Notes: generated by a model not told the origin, from the letters alone. DNA of 46,196 nt from Eubacteriales bacterium (GCA_030536755.1 JAUNPJ010000023.1:1-46196), one strand, 5' to 3'. Positions 33,587 through 42,116 are shown, counted from the stretch's first letter. Program-made: numbers and translations.

Positions 33587-35150
33587 ACAACGTCAAAATC
33601 CCTGCCACCAGGCCTGTCAGCACCGCTTCCAGCAGTACAATCGGCAGCATAAATTTTAAAACGTCACCCTCTTTTCCTTTGCATCCGGCTGTTGTTGTTC
33701 CGAGAAGAATGGTCGATGGACCTACCACAGTTCCGATTGCTCCGCCTGCCGTCTGTGCAGCTAAAACAGCAGCCTCATTGACAGCCAAAAGATCTGCCGC
33801 CGTCTTCTGGAAACTTCCAAGTAAAATATTAGAAGAAGTATTGGAAGAAGTTACAAAAGCTCCCAAAAGTCCGAGAAACGGCACGGCAAAGCTATAATAC
33901 TCTCCAGTCACCTGCGTCACGCCCCGCGCAACCAGTTCCATCAATCCACTTCCTTTCAGCACCTGTGCCATCATCACCAGAAACAGGATGCCAAGAGAGG
34001 TCGGAAGGATTTTTTTCCAGGTTGCAGTCCGCACATCTTTCATTTTCTCCTTCGTCATCATACCTTTCTTTTTATACAGGAAATATGTGATCAACACTGT
34101 CAAAAGCAGCACGAAGCCTGCATGTGTAAAGATATGGATTGTTCCATACGTGGTTGTTGCCTCGACCACAAAGCCTCTGCCCGTTTCAACTGCCGGAAAT
34201 GACAGCTGCAGCACTGCGCGGTTTAACACAGTATGAATCGGCGGAATCAAAAGAAGGATTACAGAAATTGCAGCAAGAAGGACAAACGGAAACACTGCCT
34301 CTTTCCCTTGCGAAGCACTTTCCACCTTCTGCGCACTTTCTCTCATCATGCCGGAATCCATCTTCCATGGTTTTGTGTAAAATCCCAAATTCAAGATCAG
34401 CCACCCCACAGCCAGAGCCAGCGTCGTCGGAATAAATGCAGCAATTGTAGAATTCACCAGACTGACGAGAAGCTGTCCGCCTCCCTGCACCGTACTGATT
34501 ACCAAAACAAACGGCAGCATATGGCGCAGTGCTTTTCCTTTTCCGTAAAACCAGCAGATCAAAAGTGCCCCGGCGATATTGACGCCCCACAACAGCGCTC
34601 CTGCAATGATTTTTGTCATCAAAATATGCGTCGTCTCTGACTGTGTGATCAATGCATCCCAGGCTAAAGCAAACGTTCCGTATGTATTGGCCCATGCATG
34701 GCCAAGCAGCGTAATCATAACCGCCCACAAAGGTTTGACTCCCACAGCAATCAGAAGTGGCGCACACACAGCCACCGGAACGCCAAAGCCCGTAATTCCC
34801 TGAAGAAAACTGGCAAACAGCCAGCAAATCAACAGAATCAATACAAGTTCATCCTGTGTTTTTTTCTGAATCATCTGTTTGATGCACTGAAAAACGTCCG
34901 CATATTCCAGCATTTCATAAAGAAAAACTGCCGGCCAGATGACAATCAGGATATTCAGTGCACTGAATGCGCCCTTTGCAAGATCCATTCCCACAATAAA
35001 CAACGATGATTTTCCAATCAGAAGTGCCGATGCTGCTGCAAAAAGAATCCCAAGAAACGCCGCACGTTCTGTCTTCATATGAAACACACTCATCGCCAGA
35101 AATAAAATAATAATAGGGCAGACCGCCCCAAACCAGATTCCGATACTCAT
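33585..35150 (-). CDS. LctP-family (L-lactate permease-like) transporter
   Basis: 521 residues with about 12 or more membrane segments and the LctP pattern (LLICWLFASFLQGITGFGVPVAVCAPLL, GHAWANTYGTFALAWDA, TSSNTSSNILLGSFQK in pieces). This family moves L-lactate, D-lactate and glycolate. The gene lies between allH and allF-allG with 14 bases to allH, so the real substrate may be a pathway acid such as oxamate, oxalurate or glyoxylate. I use the ATG at 35148-35150, after GAGAGG; a longer frame would invade allH. In E. coli allantoin genes no LctP homologue is present. Confidence 0.85.
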   Translation of the reverse strand: MSIGIWFGAVCPIIILFLAMSVFHMKTERAAFLGILFAAASALLIGKSSLFIVGMDLAKGAFSALNILIVIWPAVFLYEMLEYADVFQCIKQMIQKKTQDELVLILLICWLFASFLQGITGFGVPVAVCAPLLIAVGVKPLWAVMITLLGHAWANTYGTFALAWDALITQSETTHILMTKIIAGALLWGVNIAGALLICWFYGKGKALRHMLPFVLVISTVQGGGQLLVSLVNSTIAAFIPTTLALAVGWLILNLGFYTKPWKMDSGMMRESAQKVESASQGKEAVFPFVLLAAISVILLLIPPIHTVLNRAVLQLSFPAVETGRGFVVEATTTYGTIHIFTHAGFVLLLTVLITYFLYKKKGMMTKEKMKDVRTATWKKILPTSLGILFLVMMAQVLKGSGLMELVARGVTQVTGEYYSFAVPFLGLLGAFVTSSNTSSNILLGSFQKTAADLLAVNEAAVLAAQTAGGAIGTVVGPSTILLGTTTAGCKGKEGDVLKFMLPIVLLEAVLTGLVAGILTL

Positions 35151-35164
35151 GATTTTTCTACCTC

Positions 35165-36046
35165 TCAATCTTCTCCAAAACAGCAGATCATCCAACCTGC
35201 CGCCAGCCCATTTAATGCATCCAACCCCGAAGTATGACCTGTCTGAATAATTTGTTCCAGGCACTTTGAAATCGATTGTCCCGTTTTGCATAAACGCAAA
35301 AGCTGATGATAATTCTCCCCAAATTCTCCTTCGCACGCGCAAAGCAAATACTGCCTGCTGATATCATTTGTGTACATTGCCTGTCTTTTCACCATCTCCC
35401 GAAAATCCTCCAGTTCTTCCTCATCAAACGGAAAAGTTCCAGTCAGAAAGCCAAGCAGCAGACCTGTGACAAAATCATCCCCGGAAGGAGTCAGACCTAC
35501 ACCAAGCCCAATCAGTTCTTGCGCAATCCGGCCGAGCTCCTCCATCTTTCCCGGACGAACCGAAACATCCAAAAGCAGTGTTATTTTCTCCCGAAGAATT
35601 CCCGACATCAAATCATCCTTAGGATTTTTATTTCGAAAAACACTATCCGAAAATCCACCCAGATGACTGTATCGCATGATGACTTCTCTCATCTGCTGCA
35701 AAGCCAGACGCATCTGTTCTTTATTCAAGCTCCCTGTAATCTTCGGATTCCAGACTTCATTTTCTCCCACATTCCATCTGTACTTTCCAATGTGAATCTG
35801 TACTTCCTGCGACTCTGTCCACTGCATCTGAATTTCCTTTTTTTCTCTTACTGCATTTGCCAAACGTGCAAACTCCTCCTCATGCAGAGGAAGAGCCAAC
35901 GACAAAGGTGTCAGAGAAATCGAATCGGGATGAAATGCAAGGATTCTGTTTTCTGCATAAATATTCACGGTTCGATGATATACAGAATGTACCTGCAGTC
36001 TTTTGTTTTGCCGCAGAAAGCACCCTGCCCAATCTGTAGATTTCAT
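35165..36046 (-). CDS. allH: DUF2877 protein, AllH subunit of oxamate carbamoyltransferase
   Basis: 293 residues with the DUF2877 signature GLGVGLTPSGDDFVTGLLLG (about 190-209) that identifies YlbF/AllH, the third E. coli oxamate carbamoyltransferase protein. Domains before and after are not recognisable from motifs. The ATG at 36044-36046 has GGAGGAATTTT before it. It is the first gene of the minus unit allH-lctP and lies divergent from the pucR gene, so the two share a control region. Confidence 0.82.
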   Translation of the reverse strand: MKSTDWAGCFLRQNKRLQVHSVYHRTVNIYAENRILAFHPDSISLTPLSLALPLHEEEFARLANAVREKKEIQMQWTESQEVQIHIGKYRWNVGENEVWNPKITGSLNKEQMRLALQQMREVIMRYSHLGGFSDSVFRNKNPKDDLMSGILREKITLLLDVSVRPGKMEELGRIAQELIGLGVGLTPSGDDFVTGLLLGFLTGTFPFDEEELEDFREMVKRQAMYTNDISRQYLLCACEGEFGENYHQLLRLCKTGQSISKCLEQIIQTGHTSGLDALNGLAAGWMICCFGED

Positions 36047-36063
36047 AAAATTCCTCCAATTTC

Positions 36064-36092
36064 TTGCAAAAAAATGCAAAATGTGGTGTAAT
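36064..36092 (+). promoter_or_regulatory. Promoter of the PucR-type regulator with overlapping inverted repeat
   Basis: TTGCAA (36064-36069) and TGTAAT (36087-36092) are 17 bases apart. An inverted repeat TTGCA-N6-TGCAA (36064-36079) covers the -35 region, which fits autoregulation. The spacer holds AAAATGTG, the core of the box found upstream of allF-allG and pucG. Confidence 0.5.
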
Positions 36093-36157
36093 AAGCTATT
36101 ATGAACATGCTAACGGCCTGCGGGCTCTTTTCAAAAACAAAGGAAGGGATGTTTGCC

Positions 36158-37645
36158 ATGAAACTTACATTAGACTGGCTTCTGACACAAAGCACACTAC
36201 AAGGCCTGAAACTGCTGACCTGCCATTCACTCACTTCGACCCAGATCTGCGGCGTTAACATTATGGATAATCCGGATACCGTTCAGTGGATCAAGCCCGG
36301 AGAACTGATTCTCACGACCGGATATATTTTTGTTGGCCATACGGACTTACAAAAGCAGATACCCGCCGATCTGAAAAAAGCCGGCTGCGCTGCTCTGTGT
36401 ATCAAGTCCAAACGTTTTTTTGACGAAATACCACCTGAAATACTGGAATCAGCAGAACAGGCACAGCTCCCGATCATTGAACTTCCCTACCAGTATTCTC
36501 TTTCTGACATTTCCGAAGAGATCAGCCGTCAGCTGTATCACCTTCAGTTTGAGGAAATTGCCAGCGAGCAGAGTCTGTTTAACGAACTGTTTAATGGATA
36601 CTTTCAGAAAAAGCCCTTAAACGAACTGCTGGAGATTGTTGCGCGATATCTGGGCTGCCCTGTTTTCATTCTGGACAAACAGCAGCAAAATATCTGGTCT
36701 TCACAGTCCGAATTTGCTGTCCTTCCAGACGAAACGCCCTCTGCCGTTCTTCCTTTTTCCAATCCAAGATACTCCCTTTGTATCTATGACAAAACCAATC
36801 GCGAGCTTCCTGTGAGTACACTCACACATGTCGTAAAAATTCTGGATTTTTCCCGTGTAAATATAGGAATGCGAAGTTCCGGCAGACAAAATTATTACGA
36901 TTCCTTTTTTCAATTTGTTATGAATGAAGAAAATTTCTCGGAAAGTACTGCCATACAGATCAGCGAATATTACGGCTTTCCTTATCCGTGTTCTGCTATC
37001 TGTGTGCTCCTGTCTGCCGCCAACAAACACACGCTTCACACACAGGAAGTTTCTGCCGAATGCCAGCGAATCCTGCATAATCTGTCCATTACCTTAAATT
37101 CGTATTTTCTCGCCTGGAATCAGAATCTGATCTGTCTTTGTTTTTTTGATGGAAAATCAAAATCTGCTTCCTATAACGCAAAATATTTTGTTGCATCTGC
37201 GCAAAAAGAGTTGTTCTTTCCTGTATTATTTGGCATCAGCCGCCCGATTCCAAGGAAATTGCCGGATGCATTTCAGGAAGCCTCCTTTATGCTTTCGCTT
37301 TCCCGCATTTTTCCGGATCAAACGGTATTCTTTTTCCAAGATTACCTGATTTTTCATCAGATTACCGCGCTTTCTGAAGATGAAAAAAACGAATTTTACA
37401 CAATGACTGTCAAACCGCTTGTCGATTTCGACCGCGAAAATCACACCAGTCTGACAGAAACGCTTCAAAAATATTTTGAGTGCCATTTAAATTCAAGCCT
37501 TGCAGCCTCAAGACTGTATATCCACAGAAATACGTTTTTAAACCGCATGGAAAAAATACAATCTCTGATTGACTTCCATCCGGATGATCCGCACAATCTC
37601 TTCTCCATCTATTACGGACTGTGCATTTACCTGAGTCTGTCATAA
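36158..37645 (+). CDS. pucR: PucR-family transcriptional regulator of purine catabolism
   Basis: 495 residues. The N-terminal PucR domain (about 1-130) senses a ligand in this family (DNPDTVQWIKPGELILTTGY). The middle part (about 190-400) is variable and CdaR-like. The C-terminal helix-turn-helix is near 440-495 (SSLAASRLYIHRNTFLNRM). In Bacillus subtilis, PucR controls allantoin and purine genes and is activated by allantoin-type intermediates; the same role is inferred from its place between allH and pucG. The start is ATG 36158 with GGAAGGG upstream. The gene is divergent from allH and convergent with pucG. Confidence 0.88.
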   Translation: MKLTLDWLLTQSTLQGLKLLTCHSLTSTQICGVNIMDNPDTVQWIKPGELILTTGYIFVGHTDLQKQIPADLKKAGCAALCIKSKRFFDEIPPEILESAEQAQLPIIELPYQYSLSDISEEISRQLYHLQFEEIASEQSLFNELFNGYFQKKPLNELLEIVARYLGCPVFILDKQQQNIWSSQSEFAVLPDETPSAVLPFSNPRYSLCIYDKTNRELPVSTLTHVVKILDFSRVNIGMRSSGRQNYYDSFFQFVMNEENFSESTAIQISEYYGFPYPCSAICVLLSAANKHTLHTQEVSAECQRILHNLSITLNSYFLAWNQNLICLCFFDGKSKSASYNAKYFVASAQKELFFPVLFGISRPIPRKLPDAFQEASFMLSLSRIFPDQTVFFFQDYLIFHQITALSEDEKNEFYTMTVKPLVDFDRENHTSLTETLQKYFECHLNSSLAASRLYIHRNTFLNRMEKIQSLIDFHPDDPHNLFSIYYGLCIYLSLS

Positions 37646-37655
37646 TTGAAAAAAG

Positions 37656-37688
37656 AAGGGGGTGTTCAAACACACCCCTTTGTTTTTT
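37656..37688 (+). terminator. Terminator between pucR and pucG (convergent)
   Basis: The stem GGGGTGT / ACACCCC with a 6-base loop is followed by TTTGTTTTTTT on the + strand. Confidence 0.85.
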
Positions 37689-37712
37689 TGTTTTTTATGG
37701 TTCTTTATTTTG

Positions 37713-38945
37713 TTATTTTTCTGCGTTTTTATATACTTCCATGGCCGCAGCAACACCTTCTCCGACAGATACTTTCACGCCGTTTTGCAGCATGACTGCC
37801 TCGAGAGCGCCAAGCAGAATCAGGATGTTTCTCTTCTGGCTGGAATATCCCATATTTCCGATACGAAGAATTTTTCCATCCAAAGGGCCAAAGGATGTCG
37901 CAATCTCAATGCCAAAGTCATCCAGCAGCATACCACGAATTGCTTTTCCATCTGTGCCCTCTGGAATATTAATGGCAGTTACCACCGGCATCTTATGCTC
38001 CACATCTCCGAAAATGGACAGTCCCATCGCATTCAGACCAGCTGTCAATGCCTTGTCATTTAATTTATGTCTTGCCCAGCGCTCTTCCAGAGTTTCCTCA
38101 ACGATGCAGCGCAGTGCTTCATGAACAGCATACTGCATGCTGGTTGCTTCTGTATGATGGTTCAGTCTTCTTGGGCTCCAGTAATCCTCCAGCTGTGCCA
38201 AATCCAGATAGTTGCTTGGAATTCCAGGTAAAGTTCCTGCTATATCATTTTCTGTGCGAATTCCTTTTTCCACTCTTTTTCTCTTGCTGACAATCTCTTC
38301 AATCTGTTTATTGTAAGTAATCAGCGCAGAACCTGACGGTGCAGAGACACATTTCTGTGTTCCGGAAATACAGGCAGATAACTTCCACTCGTCTACTTTG
38401 ACCTCAGCTCCGCCAAGAGTAGCAACAGAATCCACAATCAAGAGTGCTCCATAGCGCTCACAAATCTCACCGATTTCTTTCAACGGCTGCATCATAGAAG
38501 TGGATGTCTCACCGTGAATGCAGGCAACTGCTTTGTAGCTGTTCTTCTTCAAAGCATCTTCGATTTCTTCCGGTGTAAATACAGTTCCCCATTCTCTCTC
38601 CAGAAGTGTAATCTCTGCTCCGCAGCGCTCCAGAATCTCTGCAAGAAGATAGCCAAAACGTCCAAATGCCGGAATCAAAACTTTATCTCCCGGACAGATA
38701 GCACCAGTAAGTACGGTTTCCAGACCACCTCTGGATGTCGTGTCTACCACATAAGTCTGTTTATTTTCTGTCTGGAATAAGTAACGCGCCATTTCCATTG
38801 TCTCATTCATAAGAGCTGTAAATTCCGGATCAAACTGTCCCAGAATGTGAGCACTCATAGCACGAAGTACACGCGGATCTGCCTCAACAGGTCCCGGAGT
38901 CATCAATGTACGCGGTGATGGATTGATTTCTTTGAATTTTCTCAT
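37713..38945 (-). CDS. pucG: PucG-type ureidoglycine-glyoxylate aminotransferase (class V)
   Basis: A PLP enzyme of the alanine-glyoxylate/serine-pyruvate aminotransferase fold, 410 residues. MTPGPVEADPRVL is the substrate-binding start, IVDSVATLGG holds the PLP-ring aspartate, and SGTQKC contains the Schiff-base lysine near residue 200. In Bacillus the equivalent PucG converts (S)-ureidoglycine and glyoxylate into oxalurate and glycine. Its place in the allantoin cluster and two copies of the AATGTGCA box upstream support this role over serine or alanine metabolism. Start ATG with GGGAAGG upstream. Confidence 0.85.
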   Translation of the reverse strand: MRKFKEINPSPRTLMTPGPVEADPRVLRAMSAHILGQFDPEFTALMNETMEMARYLFQTENKQTYVVDTTSRGGLETVLTGAICPGDKVLIPAFGRFGYLLAEILERCGAEITLLEREWGTVFTPEEIEDALKKNSYKAVACIHGETSTSMMQPLKEIGEICERYGALLIVDSVATLGGAEVKVDEWKLSACISGTQKCVSAPSGSALITYNKQIEEIVSKRKRVEKGIRTENDIAGTLPGIPSNYLDLAQLEDYWSPRRLNHHTEATSMQYAVHEALRCIVEETLEERWARHKLNDKALTAGLNAMGLSIFGDVEHKMPVVTAINIPEGTDGKAIRGMLLDDFGIEIATSFGPLDGKILRIGNMGYSSQKRNILILLGALEAVMLQNGVKVSVGEGVAAAMEVYKNAEK

Positions 38946-38999
38946 AATATAATACCTTCCCTTCTAAAAAAGTTTTTATAGAGCTTTATCCAATAAATA

Positions 39000-39048
39000 A
39001 CAAAATAGTCCCATGGAAAGACTGGCTCCTTCCTTGGAACTATTTTCT
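39000..39048 (-). promoter_or_regulatory. Leader hairpin before pucG
   Basis: On the minus strand AAAATAGT / ACTATTTT close a long imperfect stem (inner GGAA/TTCC and CCA/TGG pairs), ending in a TTTTGTTATTTATT tract. It lies between the promoter at 39062-39090 and the gene, like the leader terminator of allF-allG, and its last arm shares the pattern CAT-n-GGGACT-n-TTTT with that terminator. Confidence 0.5.
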
Positions 39049-39061
39049 TTAATCTGACTCC

Positions 39062-39090
39062 ATTATAAAAATTATTGTTTTATTCAACAA
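39062..39090 (-). promoter_or_regulatory. pucG promoter
   Basis: On the minus strand TTGTTG and TATAAT are 17 bases apart. The first AATGTGCA box starts 10 bases upstream of the -35. Confidence 0.65.
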
Positions 39091-39099
39091 TAGCTATCC

Positions 39100-39139
39100 T
39101 GCACATTTTTGTGATGTTTCACTGGACAATCTGCACATT
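39100..39139 (-). promoter_or_regulatory. Two AATGTGCA boxes upstream of pucG (candidate PucR operator)
   Basis: Copies lie at 39100-39107 and 39132-39139 on the minus strand (AATGTGCAGGAT and AATGTGCAGATT), 32 bases apart, about three helical turns. The placement upstream of the -35 fits activation. Confidence 0.55.
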
Positions 39140-39191
39140 ATGAAAAGAGGTTATCTGTAATGACAACCTCCTTACCTTCTCCATTTCATTA

Positions 39192-40763
39192 TCAAACTTT
39201 ATACTGCTCAATGATACACTCGTGTTCTTTCGTCTTTACATCATAATTCACACCGACGAGCAGAAGATTTCCCTGATATTCCCTGAGGCTTTCGCAGTAT
39301 TCCTTCTCTTTTATCTGATCAATGGCTCCTCTGACACTTTTGTTCCACTTTAATTCAACCACCAATGCCGGTTTATCCGGAAATTTTTTTCTTGGAATAA
39401 ATACCAAATCCGCAAATCCCTTACCGCCTGCCAATTCTCTGTGAACCGTATAAAAGTTTCTTGCCGCATAAAGTGCAAGGGAGATTGTGTAGCTTAATGC
39501 ATTTTCATCATTATACTGAATATGCGATGTCTCAAAATGTGCTTTTTTTATTCCTTCTGCCACCTGCGCAGGACGTTTCTGCCAAATCGCATGCAAGGTA
39601 TCTGATGAACTTTTCAATGCTTTTGAAATTTCTCCCCAGTCAGATACGGAAATTGCATTTACATACTCTGCACGCACCTCACTGTTTGGTATAAATACGC
39701 ATTTATTTTGATCATCATATCCCAAATACCCCAGATGAATCAACAGCGTAAGCACATCATCTTCTGTTCGAAAGGTCGCCATATCATTCGTAAAACTTCC
39801 TGTATTAACTGGTACTTTCTCTCCTGCAATCATACTGAGCACATCATCTTTTAATCCATCAAAATTCATATCAATATAAATCTGCAGCGCCTCAAACGTC
39901 TCCGTCTGATTCCAGTAATTTTCAATTTTGCCAAAACGCATACAATTTACAACGGAACGCGGACTATAAACAGAAGGGATTTCATCAAAAGAATATCCAT
40001 CATACCAATTCTTCACTTCTTCCATATCCATACCATATTTCTGGCAAAGATCATTCACTTCCTCTTCTGTGAATCCTACATAGGAAGCCAATGGACCCGG
40101 GTTAATCATAGAAAACTCATCAAACATATTCAAAGCAGAATGCGTTCCATATTTTTTTACAGGGAGAATTCCAGTCATATATGACAGATGGATATATCCC
40201 TTATCTTTCATGAGATTGCGTAAAAAATCAAGATACGTTTCCTGTGCTTCTTTATCTGTTTTATACTCACGAAAAACACAGTCCCATTCATCAATGATGA
40301 TCACAAACGGACACTTTGTTTTGCTATATATATCCTGTATCGTCCGTGCCAGATTCGTAGAATCAAAATAGCGAAAATCCGGATATTCCTCCAGCAACTC
40401 CCAAAGTACACTTTTTTGGAGAAGTTGAAGCATCTCTGACACGTCTTTGCTCTGACTTAAGAATTCCTGCATATTCAGAAAAATCGTATTATATTGATTC
40501 AAATGCTTCTCAAAATCCCTGCTGTCGGCAATTTCAAATCTGGAAAACAGTTCTTTTGCATCACATCCACGGCTATAATACGCGGCAAGCATCGACGCAG
40601 CCATAGATTTCCCAAAGCGACGCGGACGGCTCACACAAATATATCCCTGCATCGTATTGATCACGGAATTTGTGTACTTTAACAGTCCTGTTTTATCTAC
40701 ATAGATTTCGGAATTTACCATCTTATAGAAAGTTTCGATACCTGGATTTAAATAATTTCCCAT
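39192..40763 (-). CDS. AAA-ATPase-like protein with PD-(D/E)XK nuclease-type C-terminal domain
   Basis: 523 residues. The N-terminal domain (about 1-200) is the AAA-ATPase_like family: Walker A in RPRRFGKSMAAS (about 40-50) and Walker B in FVIIIDEWDCVF (about 150-160). The C-terminal domain (about 400-523) is of the PDDEXK_9 type, with GFADLVFI and VVELKW giving the Asp and Glu-x-Lys residues. Members of this family are abundant and often strain-variable in gut Clostridia and Bacteroides; function is unknown. The ATG at 40761-40763 has GGGAGG upstream. It sits alone between the pucG promoter and the rpsR terminator, so it looks like a later insertion. A relative lies at the right edge of the window. 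Confidence 0.85.
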   Translation of the reverse strand: MGNYLNPGIETFYKMVNSEIYVDKTGLLKYTNSVINTMQGYICVSRPRRFGKSMAASMLAAYYSRGCDAKELFSRFEIADSRDFEKHLNQYNTIFLNMQEFLSQSKDVSEMLQLLQKSVLWELLEEYPDFRYFDSTNLARTIQDIYSKTKCPFVIIIDEWDCVFREYKTDKEAQETYLDFLRNLMKDKGYIHLSYMTGILPVKKYGTHSALNMFDEFSMINPGPLASYVGFTEEEVNDLCQKYGMDMEEVKNWYDGYSFDEIPSVYSPRSVVNCMRFGKIENYWNQTETFEALQIYIDMNFDGLKDDVLSMIAGEKVPVNTGSFTNDMATFRTEDDVLTLLIHLGYLGYDDQNKCVFIPNSEVRAEYVNAISVSDWGEISKALKSSSDTLHAIWQKRPAQVAEGIKKAHFETSHIQYNDENALSYTISLALYAARNFYTVHRELAGGKGFADLVFIPRKKFPDKPALVVELKWNKSVRGAIDQIKEKEYCESLREYQGNLLLVGVNYDVKTKEHECIIEQYKV

Positions 40764-40808
40764 TCTACTGCCTCCCGATGTACTTTGATTTCTTTTTTTA
40801 TTATACAT

Positions 40809-40841
40809 AAAAAAAACCGCTCCTGCAATCGCAGAAGCGGT
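40809..40841 (-). terminator. Intrinsic terminator of rpsF-ssb-rpsR
   Basis: On the minus strand ACCGCTTCTGC / GCAGGAGCGGT, with one mismatch and a GATT loop, is followed by a T8 run. Confidence 0.9.
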
Positions 40842-40860
40842 AAGTTTCTTATATCAGGAA

Positions 40861-41124
40861 TTAGTCCTGTACATATGGCATGATAGCCAGATGACGAGCT
40901 CTCTTGATAGCTACTGTCAGAGCTCTCTGATGTTTTGCACAGTTGCCTGTGATACGTCTTGGAAGAATTTTTCCTCTCTCAGATACGTATCTCTTTAATT
41001 TAGCAACATCCTTGTAATCGATCTCGTTGTTCTCTTTGCCGCAGAATACACAAACTTTTTTTCTTCTGCGTCCGCCTCTCTTCTTATATGGAGAGTCTGG
41101 TCTGTTACCTTTATCGTAAGCCAT
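40861..41124 (-). CDS. rpsR: Ribosomal protein bS18
   Basis: An 87-residue S18 with a CVFCGK N-terminal segment and the conserved [22 protein letters not shown] body. It ends the rpsF-ssb-rpsR operon and has AGGAGG upstream. Confidence 0.97.
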   Translation of the reverse strand: MAYDKGNRPDSPYKKRGGRRRKKVCVFCGKENNEIDYKDVAKLKRYVSERGKILPRRITGNCAKHQRALTVAIKRARHLAIMPYVQD

Positions 41125-41173
41125 TTTTCATTCCTCCTACTTTATTCATTTGCGATGAAGTTTCCTCCGGTCA

Positions 41174-41629
41174 TCAACCGAACGGCAGTTCCTCATCAAT
41201 TCCATCCGGAATATTCATAAAACCATCTGCTGAAGCAGCACTTGGTGTCGGTGCAGCTGCGGAAGGTGCCGGTGCGGACGGGTGGGATGCAGCATACTGG
41301 TCACTTGCTGACTTGCTCTCTGCAAATTCCTGTTCCTCAACCACGACTTCCGTTGTATATACTTTCTGTCCCTCTCTGTTGGTGTAGCTTCCCGTCTGGA
41401 TACGTCCGCTCACTACGATGCGGATTCCCTGATGGAAGTATCTCTCAGCAAACTCAGCAGCACGTCCGAATGCCACACAGCTGATAAAATCAGCAGTTGC
41501 CTCGCCGTCGCGTTTGAATCTTCTGTCTACAGCCAGGGTGTATCTGGCGATTGCCAGTGCGTTCTCTCCTGCGGAGTATCTCACGTCAGGATCTCTTGTC
41601 AAGCGTCCCATTAAAATTACTTTATTCAT
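41174..41629 (-). CDS. ssb: Single-stranded DNA-binding protein
   Basis: A 151-residue SSB: OB-fold (MNKVILMGRLTRDPDVRY to about residue 105), a Ala/Pro/Ser-rich disordered linker and a conserved acidic tail ending in DEELPFG. The tail is one residue longer than the usual DDDIPF end, with a final Gly. It lies between rpsF and rpsR, as in most Firmicutes, and coats single-stranded DNA at replication and repair sites. Confidence 0.96.
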   Translation of the reverse strand: MNKVILMGRLTRDPDVRYSAGENALAIARYTLAVDRRFKRDGEATADFISCVAFGRAAEFAERYFHQGIRIVVSGRIQTGSYTNREGQKVYTTEVVVEEQEFAESKSASDQYAASHPSAPAPSAAAPTPSAASADGFMNIPDGIDEELPFG

Positions 41630-41698
41630 AGATGTACCTCATTTCTCAATGCTCGGTTTTGATAATCAAAATGGTGCTTTCTAAATTCAATTAAGAAA

Positions 41699-41986
41699 TT
41701 AAGCCTCTTTGCTAACGACTAAGTATCTTAATACATTGTCCATGATACGCACGTGTCTCTCAACTTCTGCTGGACAAGCTGCATCTGCTTCAAACTGAAT
41801 AAAGTAGTAGAAGCCCTCATGCATTTTCTGAATTTCGTAAGCTAATCTCTTCTTACCCCATTCTTCAACTTCTGTAATAGTACCATTGTAACGAGTAATA
41901 TATCCTTTTGCTTTCTCTAATGTAGCTTCGCGAACCTCGTCTTCAACTTTGGCACTCAGAACCAATGCTAACTCATACTTGTTCAT
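41699..41986 (-). CDS. rpsF: Ribosomal protein bS6
   Basis: A 95-residue S6 (MNKYELALVLSAKVEDEVRE, then WGKKRLAYEIQKMHEGFYY). It has TAAGGAGG upstream and leads the operon; its leader may bind the S6-S18 pair. Confidence 0.96.
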   Translation of the reverse strand: MNKYELALVLSAKVEDEVREATLEKAKGYITRYNGTITEVEEWGKKRLAYEIQKMHEGFYYFIQFEADAACPAEVERHVRIMDNVLRYLVVSKEA

Positions 41987-41993
41987 GTGTCTT

Positions 41994-42035
41994 TACCTCC
42001 TTACGGTCTTTTGGCCCCCTGACGATGCAGGGAAC
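41994..42035 (-). promoter_or_regulatory. Possible S6-S18 autoregulatory leader element
   Basis: On the minus strand the rpsF leader holds TTCCCTG-CATCGT-CAGGGGG, then ACCG directly before AAGGAGG. S6-S18 regulated leaders carry a hairpin with a conserved CCG near the ribosome binding site, so this is a fair match, but I have not aligned it with the family model. Confidence 0.45.
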
Positions 42036-42068
42036 AAGGATACTTAAAATATATCACAACAATTTGGT

Positions 42069-42097
42069 ATTCTACCATACTTTTCTTCGGATGTAAA
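42069..42097 (-). promoter_or_regulatory. rpsF operon promoter
   Basis: On the minus strand TTTACA and TAGAAT are 17 bases apart, about 75 bases before the rpsF start. Confidence 0.65.
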
Positions 42098-42116
42098 GTA
42101 GTTCCCCAAAATTTTG

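Noticed and set aside
34186-34827. A 213-codon minus frame inside lctP in another reading frame.
   Set aside because: It overlaps the transporter fully and shows no ribosome binding site or family motif.
36101-36157. An upstream start for pucR at 36101.
   Set aside because: No ribosome binding site precedes it and the extension does not fit the PucR domain; the ATG at 36158 has GGAAGGG upstream.
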